Assembly (NCBI GenBank): GCA_016706685.1
Contig: JADJJE010000022.1
Span: 67,432 to 131,431, forward strand
Origin: Sandaracinaceae bacterium
GTDB lineage: Bacteria; Myxococcota_A; Polyangia; Polyangiales; Houyiibacteriaceae
Direction: 5' to 3'
Length of the DNA stretch: 64,000 bases
Shown here: piece after piece, positions 40,809-50,303 of the stretch
Layout of the letters: every line of letters begins with the position of its first letter
Position numbering within the stretch: the first letter of the stretch is position 1
Made by a program: the position numbers and the translations under genes
Notes under the pieces: generated by a model
Told to the model about the DNA's origin: nothing
Database searches by the model: none
The model's input: the letters and a program-made list of their open reading frames with translations, nothing else

Positions 40809-40950
40809 CGTGGCGATGGCCTAGCGGGATAGCGGGTGTTGTCCTTCGCCGACCGTCGCGAGTTACCGACGTTGGCGCCCTTGGTCGTCGTGGTCTACGA
40901 CAGAACTGTGATGTTTCCACACGTGAGCATCGCTGACCGCGTGACCGCGC

Positions 40951-42009
40951 TCAGCGCGCGCGTCGGGCCCGCACGGCCTCGGCCAGCGTCTCGAGCGCGG
41001 CCTCGCTCGCGTCCCAGCCCATGCAGGCATCCGTGATGCTCTGCCCGTAGGTGAGCGGCTTGCCGGCCACCTGGTCTTGGCGGCCGGCCACCAGGAAGCT
41101 CTCCAGCATGACGCCGCCGATGCTGTCGCTGCCGGCGGCCAGCTGCTCGGCGATGTTGGCGGTGACGGCGGGCTGGTTCTCGTGCTTCTTGTCGCTGTTG
41201 GCGTGGCTGACGTCCACCATGATGCGCGTCTTGATGCCGGCCTTGTCGAGCAGCGCCTGCGCCGCCGCCACCGACGCCGCGTCGTAGTTGGGGCCCTGTG
41301 AGCCGCCGCGCAGGATGATGTGGCAGTCGTGGTTGCCCTTGGTGGCCACGATGGCGCTGATGCCCTGCTTGGTGACGGACAGAAAATGGTGCGGGTGCAC
41401 GGCGGAGCCCACGGCGTCCACAGCGATCTGCACGGTGCCGCGCGTGCCGTTCTTGAAGCCCACGGGCATGCTCAGGCCGGAGGCCAGCTCGCGGTGCACC
41501 TGGCTCTCGGTGGTGCGCGCGCCGATGGCGCCCCAGCTCACCAGGTCGGCCACGTACTGCGGCGAGATGGGGTCCAGGAACTCGGTGCCGGTGGGCACGC
41601 CCAGCTCCACCACGTCACGCAGGAAGCCGCGCGCCACGCGCAGGCCGCGGTTGATGTTGAAGCTGCCGTCGAGATCCGGGTCGTTGATGAGGCCCTTCCA
41701 GCCCACCGTGGTGCGCGGCTTCTCGAAGTAGGTGCGCATGATGACCAGCAGGTCGCCCGCCAGGCGATCGGCCAGCGGCTTGAGCCGGCCGGCGTACTCG
41801 AGGCCCGCGGCGGGGTCGTGGATGGAGCAGGGCCCCACCACCACGATGAGCCGGTCGTCACGCCGGTGGAGGATGTCCGAGGCCGCGCGGCGCGCCTGGG
41901 CCACGCGCTCTTGGCCGGTCTCGCTGACCGCCAGCTCCTCCATGAGGATGGCCGGGGGGATCAGCGGCCGCAGGTTTTCGATGCGCACGTCGTCGGTCCT
42001 GGAGAACAT
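40951..42009 (-). CDS. 3-deoxy-7-phosphoheptulonate synthase, class I (AroF/G/H type)
   Basis: 352 aa. GPCSIHDP, MRTYFEKPRTTVGWKGLINDP, GTEFLDPISPQYVADLVSWGAIGARTTESQVHRE, GFKNGT and DVSHANSDKKH are the conserved phosphoenolpyruvate, metal and phosphate-binding blocks of the E. coli-like class I enzyme, first step of the shikimate pathway. The start ATG at 42009 gives MFSRTDDVRIENLRPL, the standard N-terminal regulatory extension. A frame extends far upstream, but only as antisense to the cytochrome gene. A TATATG box 7 nt upstream suggests a nearly leaderless transcript. Confidence 0.97.
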   Translation of the reverse strand: MFSRTDDVRIENLRPLIPPAILMEELAVSETGQERVAQARRAASDILHRRDDRLIVVVGPCSIHDPAAGLEYAGRLKPLADRLAGDLLVIMRTYFEKPRTTVGWKGLINDPDLDGSFNINRGLRVARGFLRDVVELGVPTGTEFLDPISPQYVADLVSWGAIGARTTESQVHRELASGLSMPVGFKNGTRGTVQIAVDAVGSAVHPHHFLSVTKQGISAIVATKGNHDCHIILRGGSQGPNYDAASVAAAQALLDKAGIKTRIMVDVSHANSDKKHENQPAVTANIAEQLAAGSDSIGGVMLESFLVAGRQDQVAGKPLTYGQSITDACMGWDASEAALETLAEAVRARRAR

Positions 42010-42016
42010 GCGCGGA

Positions 42017-42023
42017 CATATAA
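42017..42023 (-). promoter_or_regulatory. Candidate -10 box (TTATATG) of the DAHP synthase gene
   Basis: TTATATG on the minus strand ends 7 nt before the ATG at 42009, so transcription would begin at or next to the start codon. No clear -35 hexamer and no Shine-Dalgarno sequence is present, which fits a leaderless message but could be chance. Confidence 0.25.
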
Positions 42024-42117
42024 GGCGGAAGACGCCGAACGTCACGTTTTGGCGGTGTCTGCACCGCGACTTGCTGCGATGGCACAGCGCTTCGCCGGTC
42101 TTGTATGCTCTCCGCGG

Positions 42118-43779
42118 ATGTCCTCCGCCTCTCTCCGCTCTCGCGCGCTCCGCGTTGCCCTGATGGCCTCCCTCAGCGGCGTGCTGCTCGCGGCGCTGGC
42201 CTGCTCGGGGCGTGATCCGGAGCCCGAGCCCACCCCGCCGCCCTCGGCCGAAGAGCTCACCGCGGCGCGCGCCTCGTTCGTGGACCAGGCGCTCGCCCAG
42301 AACCACGCCGCCTGGCCAGCCGAGGCACGCACCCAGGTCATGCGCGACGGGCGCGCGGCCATCGAGCGGCTGCAGTGCAACCGCTGCCACACCATCGACG
42401 ACATCGAGGCGTCGTCGCGCCCCACGCACTGCGTGAGCTGCCACCAGTGGCTGAACGGGCTCGAGCCCACCGACGCTACGTACACCAAGCTGGCGGGCCG
42501 CTACGGCGCCCACGTGATGGAGCGCTACCAGCGCAACATCGTGCACTACCTGGACGCGCCCAACCTCACGCGCATCGCGGCGCGCCTCGAGCCGGCGTGG
42601 ATCGAGACGTACATCCAGAACCCGCACGACCTGCGCCCGCTCACGGAAGAGACCATGGTGCGCAGCCAGGTGAGCGCCGGGGACGCGCGCCTGATCGCAC
42701 GCTACTTCGCGGCCGTGGCCGAGACGCACGACCCCGCCGGCCAGCACACCGCGCGGGCCCCGGCGGTGGCCACCGTGCAGCCAAGCGCCGAGCGCATCGA
42801 GGCGGGGCGCGGGCTGTTCATGCGGCGCGGCTGCAACCTGTGTCACACCGTGGGCAACGTGGACACGGGCAAGACCCGCGAAGACCTCTTGCGCATGGGC
42901 ACCATCGCGCGGCTGGCGCCCAACCTGCGCTTCACCCGCGAGCGCATGCGCCCAGAGCTGGCGGCCGCGTGGATCCTGGATCCGCAGCGCTTCCACCCGG
43001 ACACCACCATGCCCGTCACCAACCTGACGCCAGCCGAGGCCGAGCAGGTGCGCGACTTCTTGTTCGCGGTGGACCCGCGCCTGGGGCCCACGCCGCCCGT
43101 GCCGGAGCTGGTGCTGCCGCCGGCGGTCACGCGCCCCGTGAGCTGGGCGGAGGTGAAAGAGAGCACGCTCGGGCGTATCTGTGTGCACTGCCACATGAAC
43201 GATCACGAGCGCGACAACGGCCCGGGCAACCAGGGCGGCTACGGCTGGCCGGGCGTGGGGCTGCGCATGCGCACCTACGAGACGCTGGTGAGCGGGCAGC
43301 GCGTGCGCGGGGCGGCCGCCGACAGCGAGCGCGTGTCCGTGTTCCTGCCGCGTGAGCCCGGCGGCAGCATCCCGCTGTTGCTGGAGGTCATGCTGCTGCG
43401 GCGCGTGGAGGAGCGGCGTGACCGTGTGGAGGCGTTCGCCGACTACGCGCTGCCGCCCGACCACGGCAGCGAGCACCTGGGCATGCCCATGGGCTTGCCC
43501 AGCATCCCGGACGCGGAGCTGGCGCTGCTGCGCGCGTGGATAGAGCAAGGCTGCCCCGGCCCCACCGAGGTGACCGGCATGCCCGGCATCGACGACGGCT
43601 TCCTGGTGCCCGACGGGCCCATCCCCGTGAACCACGGGTGCGAGCTGCGTGCACCCACGGAGCCGCGCCCGGCCTGGTCCACCCAGCCGCCGCCCGAGTG
43701 GGAGCGCCCGCGCGAGCCCGCGCCAGCCGCGCCCGCCCCAGCCACACCGTCTCCCGCGGCACCGCCTTCAGGTCGCTGA
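42118..43779 (+). CDS. Tetraheme c-type cytochrome lipoprotein
   Basis: 553 aa from the ATG at 42118. The signal peptide ends in the lipobox LLAALAC (Cys near residue 22). Four CxxCH heme sites are present: CNRCH, CVSCH, CNLCH and CVHCH. The third is followed by a conventional cytochrome c domain with Met-containing DTTMPVTNLTPAEAEQVRDFLFAV. The C-terminal 40 residues are Pro/Ala-rich. It would act as an extracytoplasmic electron carrier; donor and acceptor are unknown. The stop is 1 bp from the ATG of the NTT/HEAT/cNBD gene, implying a functional pair. Confidence 0.85.
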   Translation: MSSASLRSRALRVALMASLSGVLLAALACSGRDPEPEPTPPPSAEELTAARASFVDQALAQNHAAWPAEARTQVMRDGRAAIERLQCNRCHTIDDIEASSRPTHCVSCHQWLNGLEPTDATYTKLAGRYGAHVMERYQRNIVHYLDAPNLTRIAARLEPAWIETYIQNPHDLRPLTEETMVRSQVSAGDARLIARYFAAVAETHDPAGQHTARAPAVATVQPSAERIEAGRGLFMRRGCNLCHTVGNVDTGKTREDLLRMGTIARLAPNLRFTRERMRPELAAAWILDPQRFHPDTTMPVTNLTPAEAEQVRDFLFAVDPRLGPTPPVPELVLPPAVTRPVSWAEVKESTLGRICVHCHMNDHERDNGPGNQGGYGWPGVGLRMRTYETLVSGQRVRGAAADSERVSVFLPREPGGSIPLLLEVMLLRRVEERRDRVEAFADYALPPDHGSEHLGMPMGLPSIPDAELALLRAWIEQGCPGPTEVTGMPGIDDGFLVPDGPIPVNHGCELRAPTEPRPAWSTQPPPEWERPREPAPAAPAPATPSPAAPPSGR

Positions 43780-43780
43780 C

Positions 43781-46700
43781 ATGACGGCCGGCGCGGCAGC
43801 AGCTCGGGCACCGGCCCTCGACCGCGTCGCCGGGCTCTTCGCCAGCGCGCTCGCCATCCCCGAGGGCAGCGGCGCGCGCGCGCTGCGCATGCTCACGCTC
43901 ATCTTCTCCATGAGCGGCGCGCTGGTGCTCATGAAGGCGGCGCAGTCGGGCATCTTCCTGGCTGCCTATCCGCGCTCGGCCATCCCGTGGGCGTTCGCGG
44001 CCAGCGCCGTGATGCTGGCGCTCACCAGCTGCCTCTTGCTGGTGTGGACGCCGCGCATGACCACCGACCGCCTGGCGCGGCTCACCGTGAGCGGCAGCGC
44101 CGCCGCGTTGCTGGCGCTGTATGCGCTGTTGTGGACCGACGTGGCCGCGGTGCGCTTCGTTCTCTACGTGGTGATCGAGGCGGCCAGCGGCGTGCTGGTC
44201 ATCCAGGTGTGGTCGGTGGCCTCGGCCGCCACGGACGCCCGCAGCGCGCGCAAGCTCATGCCCATCGCGGGCATCGGCGCGGGGCTGGCGTGGTCGGTGT
44301 TCGGGTTCTTGGTCACCCCGCTCAGCCACTGGCTGGGCAGCGAGGCCCTGCTGTTGCTCGCGCCGCTCTTGCTGTGGCTGTGCTTGGCGCTGATCCGCGC
44401 CATGCGGCAGCACGACCTCTCGGAGGCTCGGCCCCGGGCGCGCCACCAGGGGTCGCTGCTGGACAGCTTCCGCGACGGGTTCCACTTCGTGGGGTCCCAG
44501 CCGCTCATGCGCCTGCTCACGGCGCTGGCGCTGCTCTCGCTCATCATCGAGCAGTTCATGGACTTCCACCTGATGAGCCTGGCGCGCGTGACCTACCGCG
44601 ACGCCGACGCCATCTCGTCGTTCTTCGGAAACTACTTCGCCATCACCAGCTTGATCAGCCTGGTGCTTCTCGCGGGCCCCGCAGGCCGCATGCTGGCGTC
44701 GCTGGGCGCCACGCGCTCGCTGCTGCTGTTCCCGTGCTTGATCGTGGGCCTGGCGCTCATGGCCATCGTGGTGCCGGGGCTCACCACCGCGGTGCTGCTG
44801 CGCGGCTGCGCGCGTGTGCTCAAGCAGAGCATCTGGTCCAACTCCACCGAGCAGCTGCACACGCCTCTCTCCGGCGTGCGGCGCGGCCAAGCGCGCAGCG
44901 CCATCCGCGGTGTGCTGGCGCCCGGGGGCTACGCGCTCACCGCGCTCATGCTGACGGCGCTGCCCGACACAGCCGACCCGCGCATCGCCGCCACGCTGGC
45001 GCTGGTCACGGCCGGGCTCATGGCCTGGCTCATCGCGGTCTACGCGCGCCGCACGTACACCCATGCGCTGCACCAAGCGGTGGACGAGCGGCGCTGGGAG
45101 ATTGGCAGCCCGCGCGGGCGCAAGACCGACACGCTGGACGCCGAGACCTACAGCGCCTTCCGCGTGGAGCTGCTGGGTGACGACCCCGAGCGTGCGTCGC
45201 TGGCCGCCGAGATCCTGGCCGCCACCGACGGGCAGAAGAGCGCCGAGGTGCTGAGCGCGGGCCTGCGGCACTCGAGCCCGGACGTGCGCCTGACCGTGGC
45301 CCGCGGGCTCTCGCGCAACACCCAGTTCGTGGGCGAGGCGCTGGCCGAGCACGCCTGTCACGAGCCCGAGCCGGTGGTGCGCCTGGCGTGTGTCCGCGCG
45401 CTGCGGGCTTGCGCCAACCCCGAGCGTTCGGCGCTCACCACGCTCGAGCAGCTCTCGAGCGACCCGGACCCCGAGGTGGCCGCCGCCGCGCAGGTGGGCG
45501 TGCTGGTCTGGACGCTCGAGGGGGAGGAGCTGGGCAACGCGCTGCTGCCCTTCTTGAGCCCGAGCGAGTCGCCTGCCCGGCTGCGCGAGGCCCTGTTCGT
45601 GCTGGACGCGGACTCCATCGAGGCGCGCGGTATGCAGAGCACGCTCTCCTTCATCTTGGAGCGCGGCGACCCCGAGGCGCGCATCACCGCGGCCTTCGCC
45701 GTGATTCGCGCGGGCGCGCTGAGCCTGCTGCCCGACGTGGTGCGCCTGCTGAAAGACCCCCGCACTGCGCCCCCGGTGGCCCGCGCCCTGGTGGACCTCA
45801 CCCTGGCCGACGGCACGCCCGCGAGCGCCTCGGGGCCCGACACGCTGGCCGCCAGCCTGAGCCGCATCGCCAGCCGCATGGCCCGCGAGAGCGTGGCCCC
45901 GCCCGCCGAGGCGCTGGTGCTGCGCTTGCTCCAGCACTCGGACGTGGACATCCGGCGGAGCGCCACGCAGGCGCTGGGTCAGAGCGTGCGCGACGGGCGC
46001 CACCCGCCGCTGGACGTGAGCGGCGTGCTGCCGCTGGTGCAGCGTGACGCCACGCCCGCGTTCCAACGCTTCAGCATCTTGGCGGGGCTCGCGCGCGACG
46101 ACGGCAAGGTGGACTGGGAGGTGGACGAGGCCTTCATGCCGCTGGTGCACGAGCTGGAGCTGGGCATCGAGCGGGCGCGCCAGGATGTGCTGGCGCTGCT
46201 CCTGTTGCGCGGCAAGCGCCGCCTGGTGTCGGCCGTGCAGGTGGCGCGGCGTCGTCCGTCGGCCGCGCGTGACGCCCAGGTGGCCGAGCTGCTGGACATG
46301 GACCTCGACCCGTTGCTGGCGCCGTGGGTGGTGCCCCTCTTCGAGCGCCTCTCGCTGCGCGAGCGCGTGGCCGCGGCGCGCCAGCTCGAGGTGCTGGACC
46401 AGGCTGCCCTCGATGACCCGCTTTACGCCATCGTCGCCCTGGGGGATGATCTGCTCTCCGGCGTCGCGCGGCTCTGTTATGGAGAGCGCTTCCTCACGCG
46501 CTTCGGCGACGCGGTCGACGACAGCATGGTGCCCCTGTTCGAGAAGATGCGCTTCCTGCGCAGCGTCCCGCTCTTCCAAGAGCTCGCGGGCGAGGACCTG
46601 CGGCGCCTGGCCGAGATGGTGGACACGCTGGAATTCCCGCCCGGCCACGTGGTGTTCGAGAACGGCGACCCGGGCGACGCGCTCTACGTGGTGCTCGAGG

Positions 46701-46951
46701 GCTGCGTGGCCATGCTGCAGGGGGAGCTCGAGCTGGCGCGCATGGGCGAGCGCGAGTTCTTCGGCGAGCTGGCCCTGCTGGACTCCCAGCCGCGCAGCGC
46801 CGACGCGCGCTGCCTGGCCACCACCCGGGTGATTCGCCTGCGCGGCGCCGACCTGGACGAGCTCATGACGCACCGCCCAGCGGCCACGCGGGAGATCGTT
46901 CGCGTGCTGGTGAAGCGCCTGCGTGAGACCGGCCGGCGCGTGCAGGGCTGA
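43781..46951 (+). CDS. Nucleotide-translocase-like membrane protein fused to HEAT repeats and a cyclic-nucleotide-binding domain
   Basis: 1056 aa. Residues about 30-425 contain about 11-12 transmembrane helices in an ATP/ADP-carrier (NTT/Npt)-like order, for example LTLIFSMSGALVLMKAAQSGIFL, LTVSGSAAALLALYALLW and RKLMPIAGIGAGLAWSVFGF. Residues about 460-890 are HEAT-like repeats (SAEVLSAGLRHSSPDVRLTVARGL; SDVDIRRSATQALGQSV). Residues about 920-1045 form a cNMP-binding domain with the phosphate cassette FFGELALLDSQPRSADARC. A transport or signalling role gated by cAMP/cGMP-type ligands is inferred. Coupled to the upstream tetraheme cytochrome by a 1-bp gap. Confidence 0.78.
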   Translation: MTAGAAAARAPALDRVAGLFASALAIPEGSGARALRMLTLIFSMSGALVLMKAAQSGIFLAAYPRSAIPWAFAASAVMLALTSCLLLVWTPRMTTDRLARLTVSGSAAALLALYALLWTDVAAVRFVLYVVIEAASGVLVIQVWSVASAATDARSARKLMPIAGIGAGLAWSVFGFLVTPLSHWLGSEALLLLAPLLLWLCLALIRAMRQHDLSEARPRARHQGSLLDSFRDGFHFVGSQPLMRLLTALALLSLIIEQFMDFHLMSLARVTYRDADAISSFFGNYFAITSLISLVLLAGPAGRMLASLGATRSLLLFPCLIVGLALMAIVVPGLTTAVLLRGCARVLKQSIWSNSTEQLHTPLSGVRRGQARSAIRGVLAPGGYALTALMLTALPDTADPRIAATLALVTAGLMAWLIAVYARRTYTHALHQAVDERRWEIGSPRGRKTDTLDAETYSAFRVELLGDDPERASLAAEILAATDGQKSAEVLSAGLRHSSPDVRLTVARGLSRNTQFVGEALAEHACHEPEPVVRLACVRALRACANPERSALTTLEQLSSDPDPEVAAAAQVGVLVWTLEGEELGNALLPFLSPSESPARLREALFVLDADSIEARGMQSTLSFILERGDPEARITAAFAVIRAGALSLLPDVVRLLKDPRTAPPVARALVDLTLADGTPASASGPDTLAASLSRIASRMARESVAPPAEALVLRLLQHSDVDIRRSATQALGQSVRDGRHPPLDVSGVLPLVQRDATPAFQRFSILAGLARDDGKVDWEVDEAFMPLVHELELGIERARQDVLALLLLRGKRRLVSAVQVARRRPSAARDAQVAELLDMDLDPLLAPWVVPLFERLSLRERVAAARQLEVLDQAALDDPLYAIVALGDDLLSGVARLCYGERFLTRFGDAVDDSMVPLFEKMRFLRSVPLFQELAGEDLRRLAEMVDTLEFPPGHVVFENGDPGDALYVVLEGCVAMLQGELELARMGEREFFGELALLDSQPRSADARCLATTRVIRLRGADLDELMTHRPAATREIVRVLVKRLRETGRRVQG

Positions 46952-47034
46952 CCCCCTGCGGCGACATCTGTCCTAAAACGAGGACTGCCGGCTACTTGCG
47001 CATCAGGTGAGAGTCGGCACACTTCGAGGGCTGG

Positions 47035-47688
47035 ATGTCTGTGTCCCCTCTCACGAACCCACTTTCCCTGCCCCGCACGCCCTTGTCGGTGGCTGCGCTG
47101 ATCGTGGCAATGGCGGTGGGCTTCGGCGTTCCAGTGACAGCGGTCGCCCAGCACGATCTGTCTGCAGCGGAACGCGATCAGCTCCAGCGCGGTGAGCTGG
47201 TGACGCGCCCCGCGCTCCGGCGCGTGGGTGGCCAGGTCACGTTCGGCGGCACCAGCTATCAGGTGATCGCCGCGCCGCTCAACCAGGTCTGGCGCGCGAT
47301 TTCGGACCCGCGCCGGTACGCCGAGATGCTGCCTCAGGTGCGCAGCGCGCGGCTGGTGGGCAACGTGGGCACCGCGCGCGCCGTGGCCCTACGCCACCAG
47401 CGCGGGCCGGTAGACGTCAGCTACGTCATGAACTTCTTGTTCGAGGCAGGGACACACACCGTGCTCTTCAACCTCGACGAGACGCGGCCGCACGACATCC
47501 GCACCGGGTGGGGCTTCATCCGCCTGGCGCGCCGCGGGCGCGACCACACGCTGGTGAGCTTCGGCGCCATGGTGGGCATCGACAGCGGCGTGGTGAGCGC
47601 GGGGCTGCGGCCCACGCTGCAGGAGTGGATCCTGAAGGTGCCGCTCACCATGAAGTGGTACATCGACCGTCAGCGCCAGACGGGGTGA
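47035..47688 (+). CDS. Exported SRPBCC/START-like protein
   Basis: 217 aa. Signal peptide (VAALIVAMAVGFGVPVTAVAQ) then a SRPBCC fold: VTFGGTSYQVIAAPLNQVWRAISDPRRYAEMLPQVRSARLV is the typical first strand, helix and Pro-turn, followed by antiparallel strands and the C-terminal helix (GLRPTLQEWILKVPLTMKWYIDRQR). These domains bind lipids or other hydrophobic ligands. GAGGG lies about 6 nt before the ATG. The 84-bp gap after the NTT-like gene could allow co-transcription, but a separate unit is equally possible. Confidence 0.78.
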   Translation: MSVSPLTNPLSLPRTPLSVAALIVAMAVGFGVPVTAVAQHDLSAAERDQLQRGELVTRPALRRVGGQVTFGGTSYQVIAAPLNQVWRAISDPRRYAEMLPQVRSARLVGNVGTARAVALRHQRGPVDVSYVMNFLFEAGTHTVLFNLDETRPHDIRTGWGFIRLARRGRDHTLVSFGAMVGIDSGVVSAGLRPTLQEWILKVPLTMKWYIDRQRQTG

Positions 47689-47717
47689 GGGCCCCAAAGC
47701 GGTCCAGACGTCCGTCG

Positions 47718-47985
47718 ACGTTGACGTTGACGTGAGCGTTGTCGTCGTCGTGAGCGTGGGCCTTGACGGCGACGGCGACGGCGACGCACGCCGGTTCGAC
47801 GATCTTCGAGGCTCTCGTCGCACCCGGATTCAGGCCAGCCCATTCTGGTTTTCGGCGCTCGAGTCGCCGTTGAGTCAGGCTCGGAACTGCCGTGGGTCGT
47901 CGCCGGCGCGGTGGGTCGTCGCCGTCGCCGTCGCCGTCAAGGTCCACGCCAAGGTCAACGACAACGACAACGACAACGTACCTGG
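47718..47985. repeat. Long inverted repeat built from hexamer arrays
   Basis: Between convergent genes. Arms of 31 bp match with one mismatch: 47755-47785 (CGTGGGCCTTGACGGCGACG and on) and 47918-47948. They are flanked by (GACGTT)n/(GTCGTC)n on the left and (GACAAC)4 on the right. The loop is about 132 nt. It may act as a bidirectional terminator or be a simple-sequence expansion; no T-tract or coding sequence is seen in the 314-bp gap. Confidence 0.75.
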
Positions 47986-48002
47986 TCGTTGTCGGCGACG
48001 GG

Positions 48003-50303
48003 TTAGCGCGCGCCTCTGCGGAACTCGACCCGGGCCTGCCAGTAAGCCCTCAGCGTGCCCAGCGCGGGATCCTCGCTCATGGGACCGCGCAGGTGAGCGC
48101 CCAGCTCGTCCCAGCGCTCGAGCGCGTAGAGTGTGATGGCCAGCATGCGGCGGTGCTCACGCACCAGCGATGGCAGCGGCAGTCCGCGCAGCTCGGCCAC
48201 GCGCAGGGGCACCAGCGCTGCGGCGTACGCGCCCTCGCCCATGAGCTGACGCGCCGCGAGGTATGGCGCGAGGCCGTCACCGCGCAGGGCGTCCAGCTCT
48301 TGGGTGAGCTGCATGGCGCGCGCCGGGCCGGGGAGCCGCCCGTCGTCGCCCAGCAAGAGCGCGCGGAGCAGCCGGGCCTGGGCGCGCGAGGCCCGCAACG
48401 CCAGCAGCTTCACCTCGATCTGCCGGCGGCTCGCCTCGTCGGGCTGGAGCGGCAGCAGCGCGGCATACGCGTCGCGCGCGCGGTCGAAGGCGTCTCGTGC
48501 CAGGTAGGCGTCGGCCAACGCGCTCGCGGCGTGGGCCTCGATGGCTTTCGGGGCGTCGTGCTCCTGCAGCCAGCGTAGCCCGGCGTGGGCCCGGGTGAAG
48601 TCCCCGCTGCGCGCCTCCACCCCCACGGCGTGCGCCCGCGTCCCGAGGTCGTTTGGGTCGATGGCCAGCAGCTCGCGGCAGGTGCGGCGCGCGCTGCGCA
48701 GGTCGGCCGCTGCGAAGTCCGCGGCCAGCGTGGTGCGCAGCTGCGCCACGCGGTGCGGGCAGACCGTCTCGAAGATGCTCCCGCGCGTGAGCCGCAGCGC
48801 CACCATGTCGAGCGCGCCCTCGGGCAGGGGCACCGTGCGCAGGTGCGCCTTCCAGCCGGCTTCGAGCTCCGCGAGCGACGCGCGCGTGACGCCGCGGACG
48901 CGCCCCAGGCGGTGCACCTCGCGCAGCGTGGCCACGCCCTCGCGCTCGCGCAGGTAGCGCACGAACGACCCGGCCGCCGAGTAGGCCCTGCGCGGCTCGA
49001 TGGTGCCGAAGCGGAGGCCCAGGAAGTCTCGCGGGGAGGGCAGGGCGTCGTGCGCCAGCAGCCCCGCCGACCACTCGTCGGGCGTGAGCCCGTCGCGGTC
49101 GTCCCAGGCGATGGCCACGGCCACGCCCTCGATCAAGCCGGGGTTCGGGAACCAGCCGCCGAGCGAGCCCGACACCGCGAAGGGCCCCTGCGACGCGTAG
49201 CGCGCGATGGCGTGCACCACCTCGTGCGCCAGCACCGGGTGCGGCCAGCCGCCCAGCTGGAGGTGCACCTCGTTGCGCCAGGGCTTGGCGATGAAGGTGG
49301 CGCCCGCGCCCATGAGCCGGCGCTTCTCCTCCGCGCTGCGGTAGAAGAACGCGTGCACCGGCTGCGTGGCCGTGACGCCCAGGCCCCGCTCGGCCTGCGC
49401 CACGCTGAACTCGCAGTCGTCCAGCAGGCGCTCGGCGCCCTCGAGCGGCAGCTCGCGCGGGGCGTGCAGCACGCAGCGCTGGCCGCGCAGCACGCGCCCC
49501 AGCTGCTCGTCGATGTACGCGGCGGACGAGGCGTGGCCCAGCTCCGGCGCATAGACCATGGCGCCCACGAAGAGGCTGACGGCCAGCGTGCCCAGCGCCA
49601 GTAGCCCCGGCTGCCGCCGCGCCACCGCCACGCGCAGCCGGCCGCTGAGCGGATCGCGCGCGGCGCACCACACAGCCGCGAGCCCCAGCGTGAGCGCCAT
49701 CACCAGCGCGCGCTGCGACACGTACGTGGGGGTCAGCGCCACGTCTTCATCGTAGATGGTGCCCGGGAACCAGCCCGCGTAGGCGCCGTAGATGCTGATG
49801 GTGGGCGTGCTCCAGAAGCGGAAGAGCCCGAGGCCCAGCGCGCCGATGGGCAGCATGGCGCCGAGCGCACCCACCGCGCGCGTGCGCCTCCGAGCCAGCG
49901 AGCTGCCCGTGAGCAGGCTGCCCACCGTGAGCCCGCTGAGCGCCGCGAGCCCCACGCCCACCAGCGGCCCCAGCAGCATGAACGTGAGCCCCTCGAGCGG
50001 CGTGCACTGCCGCACGCGCACGCTGCCCAGCGCCAGCAACAGCACGGGCAGCCCCCACGCCAGCAGCGAGCGCAGCGCGGTGGTGCGCAGCAGCGAGAGC
50101 CGCTCCCGCGCCGGCCAGCGCAAGGCATCGAGCGCCGCACAGGCCGCCACCGCAGGCGGCAGCAGGATGCCCAGCGCGAGCGCGCTCTCCACGCCGTGCA
50201 CCGCGGTGAGCGGCGAGGCCGAGAGCGCCACCGCCACCAGCGCACCGTACGCCAGCAGCAGGGCGAAGGCGCGCCCGCCGCCTCCGTGGGACACCTCGCT
50301 CAC
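48003..50303 (-). CDS. Multi-pass membrane gluzincin metalloprotease with TPR tail
   Basis: 766 aa from a GTG at 50303. Residues about 10-245 hold about 6-7 transmembrane helices (FALLLAYGALVAVALSA; LLAWGLPVLLLALGSV). Then comes a globular domain with HEVVHAIARY (HExxH near residue 358) and a downstream LIEGVAVAIAW whose Glu is well placed as third zinc ligand, so it looks like a peptidase MA-type gluzincin. The last approximately 250 residues are TPR-like (ALADAYLARDAFDRARDAYAAL). The active site probably faces the periplasm. It overlaps the lon stop by GTGA, so co-expression with Lon is likely. Confidence 0.75.
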   Translation of the reverse strand: MSEVSHGGGGRAFALLLAYGALVAVALSASPLTAVHGVESALALGILLPPAVAACAALDALRWPARERLSLLRTTALRSLLAWGLPVLLLALGSVRVRQCTPLEGLTFMLLGPLVGVGLAALSGLTVGSLLTGSSLARRRTRAVGALGAMLPIGALGLGLFRFWSTPTISIYGAYAGWFPGTIYDEDVALTPTYVSQRALVMALTLGLAAVWCAARDPLSGRLRVAVARRQPGLLALGTLAVSLFVGAMVYAPELGHASSAAYIDEQLGRVLRGQRCVLHAPRELPLEGAERLLDDCEFSVAQAERGLGVTATQPVHAFFYRSAEEKRRLMGAGATFIAKPWRNEVHLQLGGWPHPVLAHEVVHAIARYASQGPFAVSGSLGGWFPNPGLIEGVAVAIAWDDRDGLTPDEWSAGLLAHDALPSPRDFLGLRFGTIEPRRAYSAAGSFVRYLREREGVATLREVHRLGRVRGVTRASLAELEAGWKAHLRTVPLPEGALDMVALRLTRGSIFETVCPHRVAQLRTTLAADFAAADLRSARRTCRELLAIDPNDLGTRAHAVGVEARSGDFTRAHAGLRWLQEHDAPKAIEAHAASALADAYLARDAFDRARDAYAALLPLQPDEASRRQIEVKLLALRASRAQARLLRALLLGDDGRLPGPARAMQLTQELDALRGDGLAPYLAARQLMGEGAYAAALVPLRVAELRGLPLPSLVREHRRMLAITLYALERWDELGAHLRGPMSEDPALGTLRAYWQARVEFRRGAR

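Noticed and set aside
41320..42117. N-terminal extension of the tetraheme cytochrome frame
   Set aside because: Antisense to DAHP synthase; the signal peptide and lipobox begin at 42118.
43388..46873. 1161-codon open frame on the minus strand opposite the NTT/HEAT/cNBD gene
   Set aside because: His/Arg/Gln/Gly-rich translation without any domain; a high-GC antisense shadow of a gene with clear membrane, HEAT and cNBD domains.
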